A DNA stretch of 20,196 bases from an uncultured Arsenicibacter sp. (GCF_945952095.1 NZ_CAMFHL010000118.1:1-20196); one strand, 5' to 3'. Numbered from the stretch's first letter, positions 7,696 to 15,614 are shown. Numbers and translations: made by a program. Notes: generated by a model not told the origin, from the letters alone.

Positions 7696-9120
7696 GTGGC
7701 ATTAATTAAGTCTATCTCCGGTATTCGCGGAACGATTGGGGGGCGCAGTGGAGAAGGGCTGACCCCTTTAGATGTAGTCAAATTTGCAGCCGCCTATGCG
7801 CAATGGTTACGCCAGCGTCAACAGGCAGCGGGCAATCAAACACCCATAACAGTAGTAATCGGCCGGGATGCACGGCTCTCGGGCGATATGGTATCGCGTC
7901 TGGTTTCGGCAACGTTACAGGGTATGGGTATCAACGTTATTGACCTGGGTTTATCGACGACACCAACGGTTGAAGTCGCCGTTCCCGGCGAACAGGCTGC
8001 TGGTGGCATCATACTTACAGCCAGCCACAATCCGATTCAATGGAATGCGTTGAAACTACTGAACGAAAAAGGTGAATTTATTTCGGCACAGGACGGCGCT
8101 GAACTACTGGCCATTGCCGAAGCCGAATCATTCGATTTTGCTGAAGTAAAAAAACTGGGCTCATACCGTACCGACGATACCTGGCTGCGCCGGCATATCG
8201 ATCAGATTCTGGCGCTTCCGCTCGTGGATCGCGAAGCGATTGCCAATAAGAAATTCCGCGTAGTCATCGACTCGGTTAACTCAACGGGCGGCATTGCGCT
8301 GCCGCTGTTGCTGGAAGCCCTGGGTGTAGAGCAGGTTAAGTCACTTCACGGCGAACCAACCGGCCATTTTGCCCATAATCCGGAACCGCTGCCCGAAAAC
8401 CTCGGCGACATTATCAAGGAGCTGGAAAAAGGCAGTTATGATCTGGGCATTGTTGTTGATCCGGATGTTGACCGCCTCGCCCTGATCTGCGAAGACGGCA
8501 CACCGTTTGGCGAGGAATACACGCTCGTTGCCGTGTCTGATTATGTTCTGAAGCATGAGCCGGCCAACGGCTTTGTCAAAAATACGGTATCCAACCTGTC
8601 CTCTACCATTGCCTTGCGCGACGTTACCGAAAAAGCACAGGGTCAGCATTTTGCCTCAGCCGTTGGCGAGGTAAATGTGGTTGAGATGATGAAGGAGAAA
8701 AACGCGGTAATCGGTGGCGAAGGCAATGGCGGTATCATCTATCCCGAACTGCATTATGGCCGTGACGCGCTGGTGGGTGTTGCACTGTTTCTGAGCCACC
8801 TTGCTAAGTTCGGCAAATCGGCCTCTGTGCTGCGCCGGACCTACCCAAGCTACTACATCTCTAAAAACAAAATCGAACTGACGCCAACCATCGATGTCGA
8901 TAATGTGCTGGATCGTATCACGGCAAAATACGCCAAGCATCCGATCAACACCATCGACGGCGTTAAAATCGAATTTGGTAAAGAGTGGGTACACCTGCGT
9001 AAATCAAATACCGAACCGATTATCCGGATTTACTCGGAGTCGGATACGCTGTCAACGGCAGACCATCTGGCGAAGAAGATTATTTCAGACATCAAGGACG
9101 TGATTACAGATCGTCAATAA
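7696..9120 (+). CDS. glmM: Phosphoglucosamine mutase
   Basis: 474 residues from a GTG start (GTG GCA TTA ATT AAG). No in-frame ATG lies nearby upstream, and MALIKSISGIRGTIGG is the conserved N-terminus of the alpha-D-phosphohexomutase superfamily. Hallmarks in order: TASHNP with phosphoserine Ser110, the Mg-binding loop DPDVDR at 255-260, the sugar-specificity loop GEGNGG at 341-346, and the phosphate-binding RKSNTEPIIRIYSES near 435-449. By family it interconverts glucosamine-6-phosphate and glucosamine-1-phosphate on the way to UDP-GlcNAc for peptidoglycan. GlmM fits better than phosphomannomutase because of the GEGNGG loop and Bacteroidota orthologues of this length, though phosphomannomutase/phosphoglucomutase specificity is not excluded. 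It is preceded by its own promoter core and followed by a strong terminator, so probably monocistronic. Confidence 0.88.
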   Translation: MALIKSISGIRGTIGGRSGEGLTPLDVVKFAAAYAQWLRQRQQAAGNQTPITVVIGRDARLSGDMVSRLVSATLQGMGINVIDLGLSTTPTVEVAVPGEQAAGGIILTASHNPIQWNALKLLNEKGEFISAQDGAELLAIAEAESFDFAEVKKLGSYRTDDTWLRRHIDQILALPLVDREAIANKKFRVVIDSVNSTGGIALPLLLEALGVEQVKSLHGEPTGHFAHNPEPLPENLGDIIKELEKGSYDLGIVVDPDVDRLALICEDGTPFGEEYTLVAVSDYVLKHEPANGFVKNTVSNLSSTIALRDVTEKAQGQHFASAVGEVNVVEMMKEKNAVIGGEGNGGIIYPELHYGRDALVGVALFLSHLAKFGKSASVLRRTYPSYYISKNKIELTPTIDVDNVLDRITAKYAKHPINTIDGVKIEFGKEWVHLRKSNTEPIIRIYSESDTLSTADHLAKKIISDIKDVITDRQ

Positions 9121-9141
9121 TACTTCCTGATCCATCTGAGG

Positions 9142-9174
9142 GCGGCTTTGTTCGGACAAAGCCGCTTTTTTTTT
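9142..9174 (+). terminator. Rho-independent terminator after glmM
   Basis: A perfect 10-bp stem GCGGCTTTGT/ACAAAGCCGC (9142-9151 with 9156-9165) with loop TCGG is followed by nine T residues (9166-9174). It begins 22 nt after the glmM stop codon. Confidence 0.95.
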
Positions 9175-9246
9175 GCCATTTAATAGGGTTTTAAACGCCA
9201 ATGTCTGCTGTGAGTTTGTATGGTACAATCATCATTACGCAACGAT

Positions 9247-9432
9247 ATGAGCGCTAAAAAAATTTTCGGAATTGTACTGACACTGGCCGGTATGGGCGGT
9301 TTGATATATGGCGGTATGGATTTATCATCAGGTGGGGTAGCCCGTGCCTCGTTTGTTTACCTGCTGCTGGGTGTGATCTTCTTCTTTGCAGGCATTAAAC
9401 TGCTCCAGAATACCAGAGATAAAGTGGTATAA
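9247..9432 (+). CDS. Small two-TM membrane protein
   Basis: 61 residues from ATG 9247 (MSAKKIFGIVLTLAGMGGL...). An in-frame ATG at 9220 would add nine polar residues, but the 9247 start gives a more usual N-terminus of two lysines followed directly by a membrane helix. Two hydrophobic segments (about residues 6-24 and 36-54) are joined by a short Ser/Gly/Ala loop, and the tail is basic (QNTRDKVV). Small proteins of this layout recur in Bacteroidota but I know no function. The gene follows the glmM terminator. Its last two codons lie within the left arm of the long hairpin at 9426-9478. Confidence 0.65.
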   Translation: MSAKKIFGIVLTLAGMGGLIYGGMDLSSGGVARASFVYLLLGVIFFFAGIKLLQNTRDKVV

Positions 9433-9478
9433 TGGATAAGGGGCAAACGCCAGGCGTTTGCCCCTTATCCATTATACC
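9426..9478. terminator. Long perfect hairpin between convergent genes
   Basis: A 26-base left arm (9426-9451) is exactly complementary to the right arm (9453-9478) around a single central A, so the whole 53 bases are a near-perfect palindrome; about 25 bp would pair in RNA with a 3-nt loop. The outer part is AT-rich (TATAATGGATAAGG) and the inner part GC-rich (GGCAAACGCC). It overlaps the 3' end of the 61-residue membrane protein gene and stops 7 nt short of the stop codon of the convergent nucleotidyltransferase. Its position suggests bidirectional transcription termination despite the absence of a T-tract. It shares outer sequence with the hairpin at 16987-17045. Confidence 0.75.
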
Positions 9479-9485
9479 TTAATGA

Positions 9486-10382
9486 CTACCAGAGTTTTGC
9501 CGGGTATTTACCTTCGTCGTGCAGTTGCTTCAGCGATGCCTGTACCATCGGCTTGTCTTCCGGATAGGTAACACCAAACCACGCCGATTGGCTTCTGAAT
9601 ACCTTACACTGTCCCTGATTACGCTCAATCAGGTTGGTCATAACGGTCGGGATGTAGAATTCAGCTTTAGGCGCGTCAAAATTTGCCCGCGCATACGCTT
9701 CGAATTGCTCCTGTACATACGGAAATACCGCTTTTTTGAAGCCCCAGAAATTCATCGATACCGGCGTTTCCGGCGATAGCGGAGTAAGGGTGTCTCCTTC
9801 TTCAAAAACAATTTCGCCGTCCTTTTCGTAAATCTTCGTCCGCTCAATTACTGACACCAGATTACCCGACGCATCGGCTTCACAAACGCCCCGTGAAACC
9901 GAGCCGAATTCTGACAGCGTATTTTTTACTTCGTAACCGACCAGCGCATGCAGCGCGTCGTTGGTATCATTTTTCAGGAAATCGGCCAGAATCTGAAAGG
10001 CTTCAGGACCGTAAAAGTCATCGGCATTGATCACCGCGAACGCCGTGTCAGTCTGCTCCTGCGCGCACAGCATCGCGTGGCCTGTACCCCATGGCTTTGA
10101 ACGGGTGACAGCACCCAGATCGGCTGGCACGTACGACCCTAAGGCCTGAATCGCAAAATCAACGGCTATCTTTCCGGCCAGCTTTGGCAAAAATATCTCT
10201 TCAAAATCAGCCCGTAATTCTTCACGGATGATAAACACAACTTTACCGAAACCGGCCCGGATGGCATCAAAAAGTGAATAATCGATGATTGTTTCACCGT
10301 TTGGCCCGAACTGATCAAGCTGCTTAATCCCTCCATAGCGGCTACCCATTCCGGCCGCCAAAATCAACAAGGTTGGTTGCAT
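9486..10382 (-). CDS. Sugar-phosphate nucleotidyltransferase (NTP transferase family)
   Basis: 298 residues. The N-terminus holds the nucleotide-binding signature LAAGMGSRYGG (residues 8-18) followed by Lys20 in GIKQLD, as in glucose-1-phosphate and GlcNAc-1-phosphate nucleotidyltransferases. FAVINADDFYG carries the metal- and nucleotide-binding Asp pair, and KPWGTGHAM (before it) resembles the sugar/base-recognition loop. By family it would join a sugar-1-phosphate and an NTP to give an NDP-sugar plus pyrophosphate. The exact sugar and nucleotide cannot be read from the sequence. There is no left-handed beta-helix acyltransferase domain of the GlmU type. It may feed cell-envelope polysaccharide synthesis, a role compatible with nearby glmM but on the opposite strand and not in an operon. 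Confidence 0.85.
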   Translation of the reverse strand: MQPTLLILAAGMGSRYGGIKQLDQFGPNGETIIDYSLFDAIRAGFGKVVFIIREELRADFEEIFLPKLAGKIAVDFAIQALGSYVPADLGAVTRSKPWGTGHAMLCAQEQTDTAFAVINADDFYGPEAFQILADFLKNDTNDALHALVGYEVKNTLSEFGSVSRGVCEADASGNLVSVIERTKIYEKDGEIVFEEGDTLTPLSPETPVSMNFWGFKKAVFPYVQEQFEAYARANFDAPKAEFYIPTVMTNLIERNQGQCKVFRSQSAWFGVTYPEDKPMVQASLKQLHDEGKYPAKLW

Positions 10383-10442
10383 TATCTACTTAGTTAAGTC
10401 ATTCCGGCTTAGGAAAGAATGACGATTACATGTTTTGCCGCG

Positions 10443-10450
10443 CAAATTTA
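10443..10450 (-). promoter_or_regulatory. TAnnTTTG promoter core for the nucleotidyltransferase
   Basis: On the minus strand this reads TAAATTTG, an exact core 60 nt upstream of the start codon at 10382. A minus-strand TTTG at 10478-10475 lies 24 nt further upstream, slightly long for the -33 element. It is in the 246-nt divergent spacer shared with hmgA. Confidence 0.45.
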
Positions 10451-10547
10451 CAGAAAACCTGATACGCAGGTCAGCAAATGCGGATTATCCCATGCAAATC
10501 CATTCAATCACAAAAAGGGGAAATTTTTTCTGACTATTGTTATAATT

Positions 10548-10555
10548 TAAATTTG
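10548..10555 (+). promoter_or_regulatory. TAnnTTTG promoter core of the hmgA-hpd-phhA operon
   Basis: TAAATTTG matches the Bacteroidota -7 consensus exactly, in an AT-rich stretch 73 nt before the hmgA ATG. A T-run at 10524-10529 is at about -33, but no TTG is present there. Expected transcription start is near 10560-10563, just upstream of the GTTGC/GCAAC palindrome. Confidence 0.55.
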
Positions 10556-10574
10556 TTCTTTTAACTTTACGCTT

Positions 10575-10595
10575 AGCAATAGTTGCTTAGGCAAC
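10575..10595. promoter_or_regulatory. Candidate MarR-type operator before hmgA
   Basis: A perfect inverted repeat GTTGC-TTAG-GCAAC (10582-10595) overlaps a second one, AGCAA-TAG-TTGCT (10575-10587), giving three alternating GCAA/TTGC half-sites at 7-8 nt spacing. TTGC-n4-GCAA-like palindromes are common among MarR-family binding sites. The site lies about 15-35 nt after the predicted transcription start, where a bound repressor would block elongation, and a MarR gene follows the operon. The link to that regulator is inference. Confidence 0.55.
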
Positions 10596-10628
10596 AAATT
10601 ACATTTCATCAACTTTAATACGCCGGTT

Positions 10629-11783
10629 ATGCCCTTTTACCATACACTCGGAACGATTCCGCCGAAACGGCACACGCAGTTTGAAAAACCAGACGGCGGT
10701 TTCTACTATGAGCAGTTATTCGGCACGATTGGCTTCGACGGCATGTCTTCGCTGCTCTATCATCTGCACCGGCCAACGATGGTCAAAGCCGATCTGGGCA
10801 GCGTTGACATGACGCCGAAAATCAGCATTGAACGGAATATTCTGTCGCGTAAGCTCATCGGTTTTAACCTCCCTCCTGCCGATGATTACCTCGACAGCCG
10901 CGTACAGCTCATGGTTAATAGCCGTACAATCATCGGCTTAGCCTCTCCGCGGCAGTCAATGACCGGCTATTTCTACAAAAACGCCGACGCCGATGAGCTG
11001 CTCTTTATCCATCAGGGCAGCGGCCGCCTGCGGACATTGCTTGGCACAATTCCGTTTGGTTACGGCGACTACCTGGTCATCCCGCGCGGCATGATCTATC
11101 AGATTGACTTTGAGACGGAGCAAAACCGCATTTTATATGTAGAGTCAGGTTCGCCGGTCTATACCCCTAAGCGCTACCGGAATTTTTTCGGGCAGTTGCT
11201 GGAGCACTCGCCCTTTTGCGAGCGGGATATCCGCCGGCCGCAGGATCTGGAAACCCATGACGAGACCGGCGACTTTGTCATTAAAATCAAAAAACAGGGA
11301 ACGTTACATTCGTTAGTGTATGCGACGCACCCATTTGATGTTATCGGCTGGGACGGTTATAATTTCCCGTATGCGTTCAGCATTTTCAACTTCGAACCCA
11401 TTACCGGCCGTATTCATCAGCCGCCACCGGTGCATCAGACGTTTCAGACCGACGCGTTTGTGGTATGTTCGTTCTGCCCGCGCCTGTACGACTACCACCC
11501 GAAAGCGATTCCGGCCCCGTATAACCACTCGAACATCGACTCCGACGAAGTTATCTATTACGTCGACGGAGACTTCATGAGCCGGAATGACATTGCGGCC
11601 GGTCACATGACCTTACACCCGGGCGGCATTCCTCACGGACCGCACCCCGGCGCAATGGAACGGAGCATCGGCAAAACCGAAACGCAGGAATACGCCGTGA
11701 TGGTCGACACGTTTCAGCCGCTGATGCTGACCGAACAGGCAATGCTGCTCGATGACGGAAAATACTTCCGGTCCTGGCTATAA
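10629..11783 (+). CDS. hmgA: Homogentisate 1,2-dioxygenase
   Basis: 384 residues, shorter than the human/fungal enzyme (about 440) but typical of the bacterial short type. The start MPFYHTLGTIPPKRHTQFEKPDGG and the phrase GRIHQPPPVHQTFQTDAFVVCSF are family signatures. Candidate Fe(II) ligands are His300 and Glu307 (in NHSNIDSDE) and His336 (in HPGGIPHGPHPG, matching the PHGP motif of known enzymes). It cleaves the aromatic ring of homogentisate to 4-maleylacetoacetate in the cytoplasm. First gene of a tight operon: 21 nt separate it from hpd. A promoter core and palindromic operator candidate lie in the 246-nt upstream region. Loss of this enzyme usually leads to homogentisate build-up and brown pigment in bacteria. 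Confidence 0.93.
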   Translation: MPFYHTLGTIPPKRHTQFEKPDGGFYYEQLFGTIGFDGMSSLLYHLHRPTMVKADLGSVDMTPKISIERNILSRKLIGFNLPPADDYLDSRVQLMVNSRTIIGLASPRQSMTGYFYKNADADELLFIHQGSGRLRTLLGTIPFGYGDYLVIPRGMIYQIDFETEQNRILYVESGSPVYTPKRYRNFFGQLLEHSPFCERDIRRPQDLETHDETGDFVIKIKKQGTLHSLVYATHPFDVIGWDGYNFPYAFSIFNFEPITGRIHQPPPVHQTFQTDAFVVCSFCPRLYDYHPKAIPAPYNHSNIDSDEVIYYVDGDFMSRNDIAAGHMTLHPGGIPHGPHPGAMERSIGKTETQEYAVMVDTFQPLMLTEQAMLLDDGKYFRSWL

Positions 11784-11804
11784 ACACTTCATCTTCAAAA
11801 AACT

Positions 11805-12941
11805 ATGCAACTCACTGACAATCTGACAACCACGCCGGCAACAACCCATACCGGCGATTTTCTGCCACTCAACGGCACGGATTATCTGGAACTCTATGTC
11901 GGCAATGCGCGTCAGGCAGCCCACTATTTCCAGACAGCATTCGGCTTTCAGCCACTGGCCTATGCAGGGCTGGAAACCGGCCTGAAAGACCGCGAATCGT
12001 ACGTAGTTGTTCAGGATAAAATCCGGCTGGTCCTGACATCACCCCTTCACGAGGGCGGTGAAATCAGTCAGCACATAAACCGGCATGGCGACGGCGTTCA
12101 TGTCGTTGCGCTCTGGGTCGATGACGCAACCAGTGCCTTTGCGGAAACCACCCGCCGCGGTGCCGTAGCGGTGATGGAGCCTACCCACGAACAGGACGAT
12201 TCGGGGTATGTGGTCCGGTCGGGTATCCGGTCCTACGGCGATACCATCCATATTTTTGTGGAGCGCAACGACTACCACGGTGTCTTTCTGCCCGGTTTCA
12301 AGCCCTGGCAGCCGCACTACCAGCCCACACCGGTCGGTTTGCGGTATGTTGACCACATGGTGGGCAATGTAGGCTGGAACGAAATGACTACCTGGGTTAA
12401 TTTTTATGCCAACGTGATGGGCTTTGCCCAGCTGGTGTCGTTCGACGATAAGGATATTTCGACTGACTACACGGCGCTGATGAGCAAAGTGATGAGCAAT
12501 GGCAACGGCCGGATTAAATTCCCGATCAATGAGCCGGCCGAGGGTAAGAAAAAATCACAGGTAGAGGAATACCTCGATTTTTACGGCGGCCCGGGCGTTC
12601 AGCATATTGCCGTAGCCACCGACCATATCATTGAGACCGTAACCGCCCTGCGCGACCGCGGGGTTGAGTTCCTGCGCGTACCGGACACCTATTACGAAGA
12701 ACTGAAACTACGGATCGGAGAGATTGACGAAGAAATTGATCAGCTCCGCGAGCTCGGCATTCTGGTTGACCGCGATGACGAAGGCTATCTGTTACAGATA
12801 TTTACCAAACCGGTATGCCCGCGCCCGACCCTGTTTTTTGAAATCATTCAGCGGAAAGGAGCACGCTCGTTCGGAAAAGGCAACTTCAAGGCGCTTTTTG
12901 AAGCCATTGAACGGGAGCAGGAACTGCGCGGAACGCTTTGA
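11805..12941 (+). CDS. hpd: 4-Hydroxyphenylpyruvate dioxygenase
   Basis: 378 residues with the two-VOC-domain layout of HPPD: N-terminal domain about 20-160, catalytic C-terminal domain about 175-365. The Fe(II) triad is visible: His184 (YVDHMVGNV), His267 (GVQHIAVAT) and Glu346 (LFFEIIQRKG). The C-terminal helix (GNFKALFEAIEREQELRG) gates the active site in known structures. It converts 4-hydroxyphenylpyruvate, O2 to homogentisate and CO2. It lies between hmgA and phhA with 21- and 18-nt gaps, so it is almost certainly co-transcribed. Hydroxymandelate synthase shares the fold, but the neighbours and the RPTLFFEIIQR ending favour HPPD. Confidence 0.95.
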   Translation: MQLTDNLTTTPATTHTGDFLPLNGTDYLELYVGNARQAAHYFQTAFGFQPLAYAGLETGLKDRESYVVVQDKIRLVLTSPLHEGGEISQHINRHGDGVHVVALWVDDATSAFAETTRRGAVAVMEPTHEQDDSGYVVRSGIRSYGDTIHIFVERNDYHGVFLPGFKPWQPHYQPTPVGLRYVDHMVGNVGWNEMTTWVNFYANVMGFAQLVSFDDKDISTDYTALMSKVMSNGNGRIKFPINEPAEGKKKSQVEEYLDFYGGPGVQHIAVATDHIIETVTALRDRGVEFLRVPDTYYEELKLRIGEIDEEIDQLRELGILVDRDDEGYLLQIFTKPVCPRPTLFFEIIQRKGARSFGKGNFKALFEAIEREQELRGTL

Positions 12942-12959
12942 CCTAACCATACTGACACC

Positions 12960-13697
12960 ATGCACCAGCGATATGACCAATACACCGCTTCAGACCAGGC
13001 AGTCTGGCGGTTGCTGTTCGAGCGGCAGATGGCGCAGCTTCCCGGTAAGGCCAGTCAGGCGTATCTTGACGGGATCCGTAAAACGGGTTTTGTAGCAGAC
13101 CATATCCCCGACTTCGACCGGGAGATCAATCCGCGCCTGCTGGCCCTCACCGGCTGGCAGGTGGTCGCTGTGCCGGGGCTGATTGATAACCGGACTTTTT
13201 TTGAACTCATGGCCAGCCGCCGGTTTCCGGCTACCACCTGGCTCCGCCGCGCCGATCAGCTCGACTACCTGCAGGAGCCCGATATGTTCCATGATACGTT
13301 CGGTCACGTGCCGCTGCTGTCGAACCAGGCGTTTTGTAATTTTCTGGCATCACTCAGCCAGCTCGCACTCGACCATATCCAGAGTGAAGAAGCGATTGAG
13401 ATGATTTCTCGGCTGTATTGGTATACGGTCGAATTTGGATTAATTCAGGAGCCGGAAGGGCTGCGGATTTACGGCGGAGGCATTCTGTCGTCGCCGGGCG
13501 AAACAACCTACAGTTTGTATGATCCGGCCCCATGCCGGTCTTCCTACGCTGTATCAACGTTGCTGACAACGCCTTATATCATTGACCGGTATCAGGAACG
13601 GTATTTTGTCGTTGAGTCGTACGGGCAGCTATACCACTCCGTACCGGAAATTGCGCGGAATCTGGAGCTGCTGCTGGCCAATACCGAACATATTTAA
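12960..13697 (+). CDS. phhA: Phenylalanine 4-monooxygenase (aromatic amino acid hydroxylase)
   Basis: 245 residues: a stand-alone catalytic domain without the ACT regulatory domain of animal enzymes, as is usual in bacteria. The Fe ligands are His111 and His116 in FHDTFGHVPLL and Glu158 in YTVEFGLI, with the same spacing as in the known 2-His-1-Glu hydroxylases. The TWLRR (about residues 92-97) and the IYGGGILSSPGE loop are also conserved. It hydroxylates phenylalanine to tyrosine using O2 and a tetrahydropterin. Third gene of the hmgA-hpd-phhA operon, 18 nt after hpd, so it feeds phenylalanine into the tyrosine route. The pterin recycling enzyme (carbinolamine dehydratase) often linked to phhA is not in the window. 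Tryptophan or tyrosine hydroxylase activity cannot be excluded from sequence alone. Confidence 0.93.
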   Translation: MHQRYDQYTASDQAVWRLLFERQMAQLPGKASQAYLDGIRKTGFVADHIPDFDREINPRLLALTGWQVVAVPGLIDNRTFFELMASRRFPATTWLRRADQLDYLQEPDMFHDTFGHVPLLSNQAFCNFLASLSQLALDHIQSEEAIEMISRLYWYTVEFGLIQEPEGLRIYGGGILSSPGETTYSLYDPAPCRSSYAVSTLLTTPYIIDRYQERYFVVESYGQLYHSVPEIARNLELLLANTEHI

Positions 13698-13736
13698 AGA
13701 TCAGAACAAAATTGAATTATATTGATTGTTAGCAGA

Positions 13737-13769
13737 ATATTATTGACAACTTCGGCAAAACAACAATAT
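13737..13769. promoter_or_regulatory. Imperfect inverted repeat upstream of marR
   Basis: ATATTATTG (13737-13745) and CAACAATAT (13761-13769) pair in 8 of 9 positions around a 15-nt spacer. They lie in the 170-nt AT-rich gap between phhA and the MarR gene, about 40 nt before its promoter core. It could be an operator or a weak transcript end for the operon. AT-rich composition makes chance plausible. Confidence 0.25.
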
Positions 13770-13806
13770 ACTCCGTAACAGAAAGTGCCTAAATAGCGTA
13801 TTTAAT

Positions 13807-13814
13807 TACTTTTG
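13807..13814 (+). promoter_or_regulatory. TAnnTTTG promoter core upstream of the MarR gene
   Basis: TACTTTTG is an exact TAnnTTTG core, 53 nt before the ATG at 13868. No TTG -33 element is seen at standard spacing. It suggests that the regulator has its own promoter rather than relying on read-through from phhA. Confidence 0.5.
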
Positions 13815-13867
13815 TAATAATTTTAAAAATTGCTATTAACCAATTTCCGTTATCTGATCTTTACAAC

Positions 13868-14305
13868 ATGACGCATCCCTCTGATTCGCGTGCTTACTTT
13901 TTTAAGATTGACACAACCATAAAAAAAATCAGGAATGCCCTCCAGAAGCAGTTTAATGATGCAGGGTTTGATCTGACGGTTGATCAATGGGTGGTACTCG
14001 ACCACATTGCCAGAAATCCGGGCATCAGTCAGAACCTACTGGCTGATCTGACAGCCAAAGACGCCCCGACGGTGACCCGGATTATTGATCTTCTTGCTAA
14101 AAAAAGCCTCGTTGAGCGACGCATGGCAGAAGATGACCGCCGTAAATTTTTGATTTATCCGACTAAAAACGGACAGCAGAAATACAGCGAAATGTTACCG
14201 ACCGTAGCAGCGATCCGCCGCAAAGGCTGGGGAAATCTGAACGAAGACGATTATCATCACTTCGTCAGGATTATGGATTCTATCTACAATAACTTTAATG
14301 ACTGA
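13868..14305 (+). CDS. MarR-family transcriptional regulator
   Basis: 145 residues, usual size. The winged helix-turn-helix is clear: LTVDQWVVLDHIARNPG (36-52), helix SQNLLADLT (54-62), recognition helix around DAPTVTRIIDLLAKK (65-79), and the wing with ERRMAEDDRRKF (83-94), whose DxR pattern is the MarR hallmark. Flanking N- and C-terminal helices would form the dimer interface. MarR proteins are usually dimeric repressors released by small aromatic ligands. It sits between the phhA end of the degradative operon and the fumarylacetoacetase gene, so it probably controls tyrosine catabolism, perhaps responding to a pathway intermediate. That link, the ligand and the site at 10575-10595 are inference. 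It has its own promoter core; fahA begins 56 nt after its stop. Confidence 0.9.
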   Translation: MTHPSDSRAYFFKIDTTIKKIRNALQKQFNDAGFDLTVDQWVVLDHIARNPGISQNLLADLTAKDAPTVTRIIDLLAKKSLVERRMAEDDRRKFLIYPTKNGQQKYSEMLPTVAAIRRKGWGNLNEDDYHHFVRIMDSIYNNFND

Positions 14306-14361
14306 TTGGCCAGGCAGGTTGGTTTGTCTGGTAAACGAACTCCGGACAATCTTCTATACCT

Positions 14362-15549
14362 ATGTTTGGCATCTTCAGCTACGGCATTGCCAGCCCCCGC
14401 GCTGGCTTTAAAACAGGCGATTTTGTTCTGGACCTCGAAGTAATCGGACTTCTTGGCTTTTTTCAGGGGTTACCTGTTAATCCGGCCGTATTCGCTCAAC
14501 CTACCTTAAACGATTTCATTGCCCTGGGCAAAGCTGCCTGGCTGGCTGTTCAGGACCGGATCAATCACCTCCTCAACGATCCTGAACAGCCGCTGGCGAC
14601 CATCCACGATCAGGTATTTATCGACGTTTCCCGCGTAACGATGCACCTCCCCGTTCAGATCGGCGACTATACCGATTTCTACGCCGGTATCGAACACGCC
14701 CGCAATGTAGGGCTGATGTTCCGCCCGAACGGCGATCCGCTGCTGCCAAATTACCGCCACCTGCCGGTTGCCTATCATGGCAGGGCCTCGTCTATCGTGG
14801 TATCGGGCACACCGGTCAAACGGCCGGACGGGCAGTTTCTACGCAATGACCAACCCGTTTTCGGCCCAACAGAAGCGCTGGACTTTGAACTGGAGCTGGG
14901 GCTGATCATGGGTAAAAATACATCGCCCGGCACCGTCGTATCCGTTGACGAAGCAGAGGACTGTATCTTTGGCATTGTGCTGTTCAACGACTGGTCGGCC
15001 CGCGACATTCAGCGGTGGGAATATCAGCCGCTCGGCCCCTTTCTGGCCAAAAACTTTGCCTCTACGATGTCGGCCTGGGTCCTGCCCTTCCACCAGCTCG
15101 ATGCGGCCAGAATCGCAGGGCCGGTGCAGGAACCCGAACCGCTGCCTTATCTGCAAACCCGCCAGCCCGGCCATTTTGATATTCATCTGGAGGTATTTTT
15201 ACAGCCTGCCAACGGCGATGAGGTCCTGCTCAGCCAGTCAAATGCCCGGCATCTGTACTGGAATTTCGCCCAGATGATCGCCCACCATACTGTCAATGGC
15301 TGTAACCTGAACGTTGGCGACGTGATGGCCTCGGGCACCATTTCGGCTCCCGCTACTGAAACCAGTCCGGCAGGCACCTTCGGCTCACTGCTCGAATTAT
15401 CGTGGGGCGGTCAGAAACCGGTTACCTTACCGGACGGCAGCACCCGAACCTATCTACATGACGGCGACACCGTTACGCTGCGGGGGTGGATAGAGACCGC
15501 CGCCGGCCGTATTACCTTAGGCGAAGCACGCGGCCGGATCACCGCCTAA
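14362..15549 (+). CDS. fahA: Fumarylacetoacetase
   Basis: 395 residues, slightly shorter than animal FAH (about 419). Domains: an N-terminal SH3-like part (about 1-90) and the FAH catalytic fold. The catalytic set known from mouse FAH is present by alignment of motifs: Asp105 and His112 in DYTDFYAGIEHA (metal ligand and general base), Glu176 and Glu178 in LDFELELG (metal ligands), and Asp210, Arg214 and Gln217 in NDWSARDIQ. It splits 4-fumarylacetoacetate into fumarate and acetoacetate, the last step of tyrosine degradation. It lies 56 nt after the MarR gene and 65 nt before the flavin-reductase-like gene. The maleylacetoacetate isomerase that supplies its substrate is not in this window. Confidence 0.95.
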   Translation: MFGIFSYGIASPRAGFKTGDFVLDLEVIGLLGFFQGLPVNPAVFAQPTLNDFIALGKAAWLAVQDRINHLLNDPEQPLATIHDQVFIDVSRVTMHLPVQIGDYTDFYAGIEHARNVGLMFRPNGDPLLPNYRHLPVAYHGRASSIVVSGTPVKRPDGQFLRNDQPVFGPTEALDFELELGLIMGKNTSPGTVVSVDEAEDCIFGIVLFNDWSARDIQRWEYQPLGPFLAKNFASTMSAWVLPFHQLDAARIAGPVQEPEPLPYLQTRQPGHFDIHLEVFLQPANGDEVLLSQSNARHLYWNFAQMIAHHTVNGCNLNVGDVMASGTISAPATETSPAGTFGSLLELSWGGQKPVTLPDGSTRTYLHDGDTVTLRGWIETAAGRITLGEARGRITA

Positions 15550-15614
15550 CACATTCACTATTGACCTTTATCCGGATAACATTTGTTCTTCCGGTGTACC
15601 GTTATCACTACCTT

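Noticed and set aside
13698..13867. Possible small RNA or terminator in the phhA-marR gap
   Set aside because: There is no stable GC stem followed by a T-tract. Only an imperfect AT-rich repeat and a promoter core could be supported.
15486..15614. N-terminal extension of the flavin-reductase-like protein
   Set aside because: The extension overlaps fahA and encodes Arg/Thr-rich sequence unlike the family; ATG 15615 gives the expected N-terminus.
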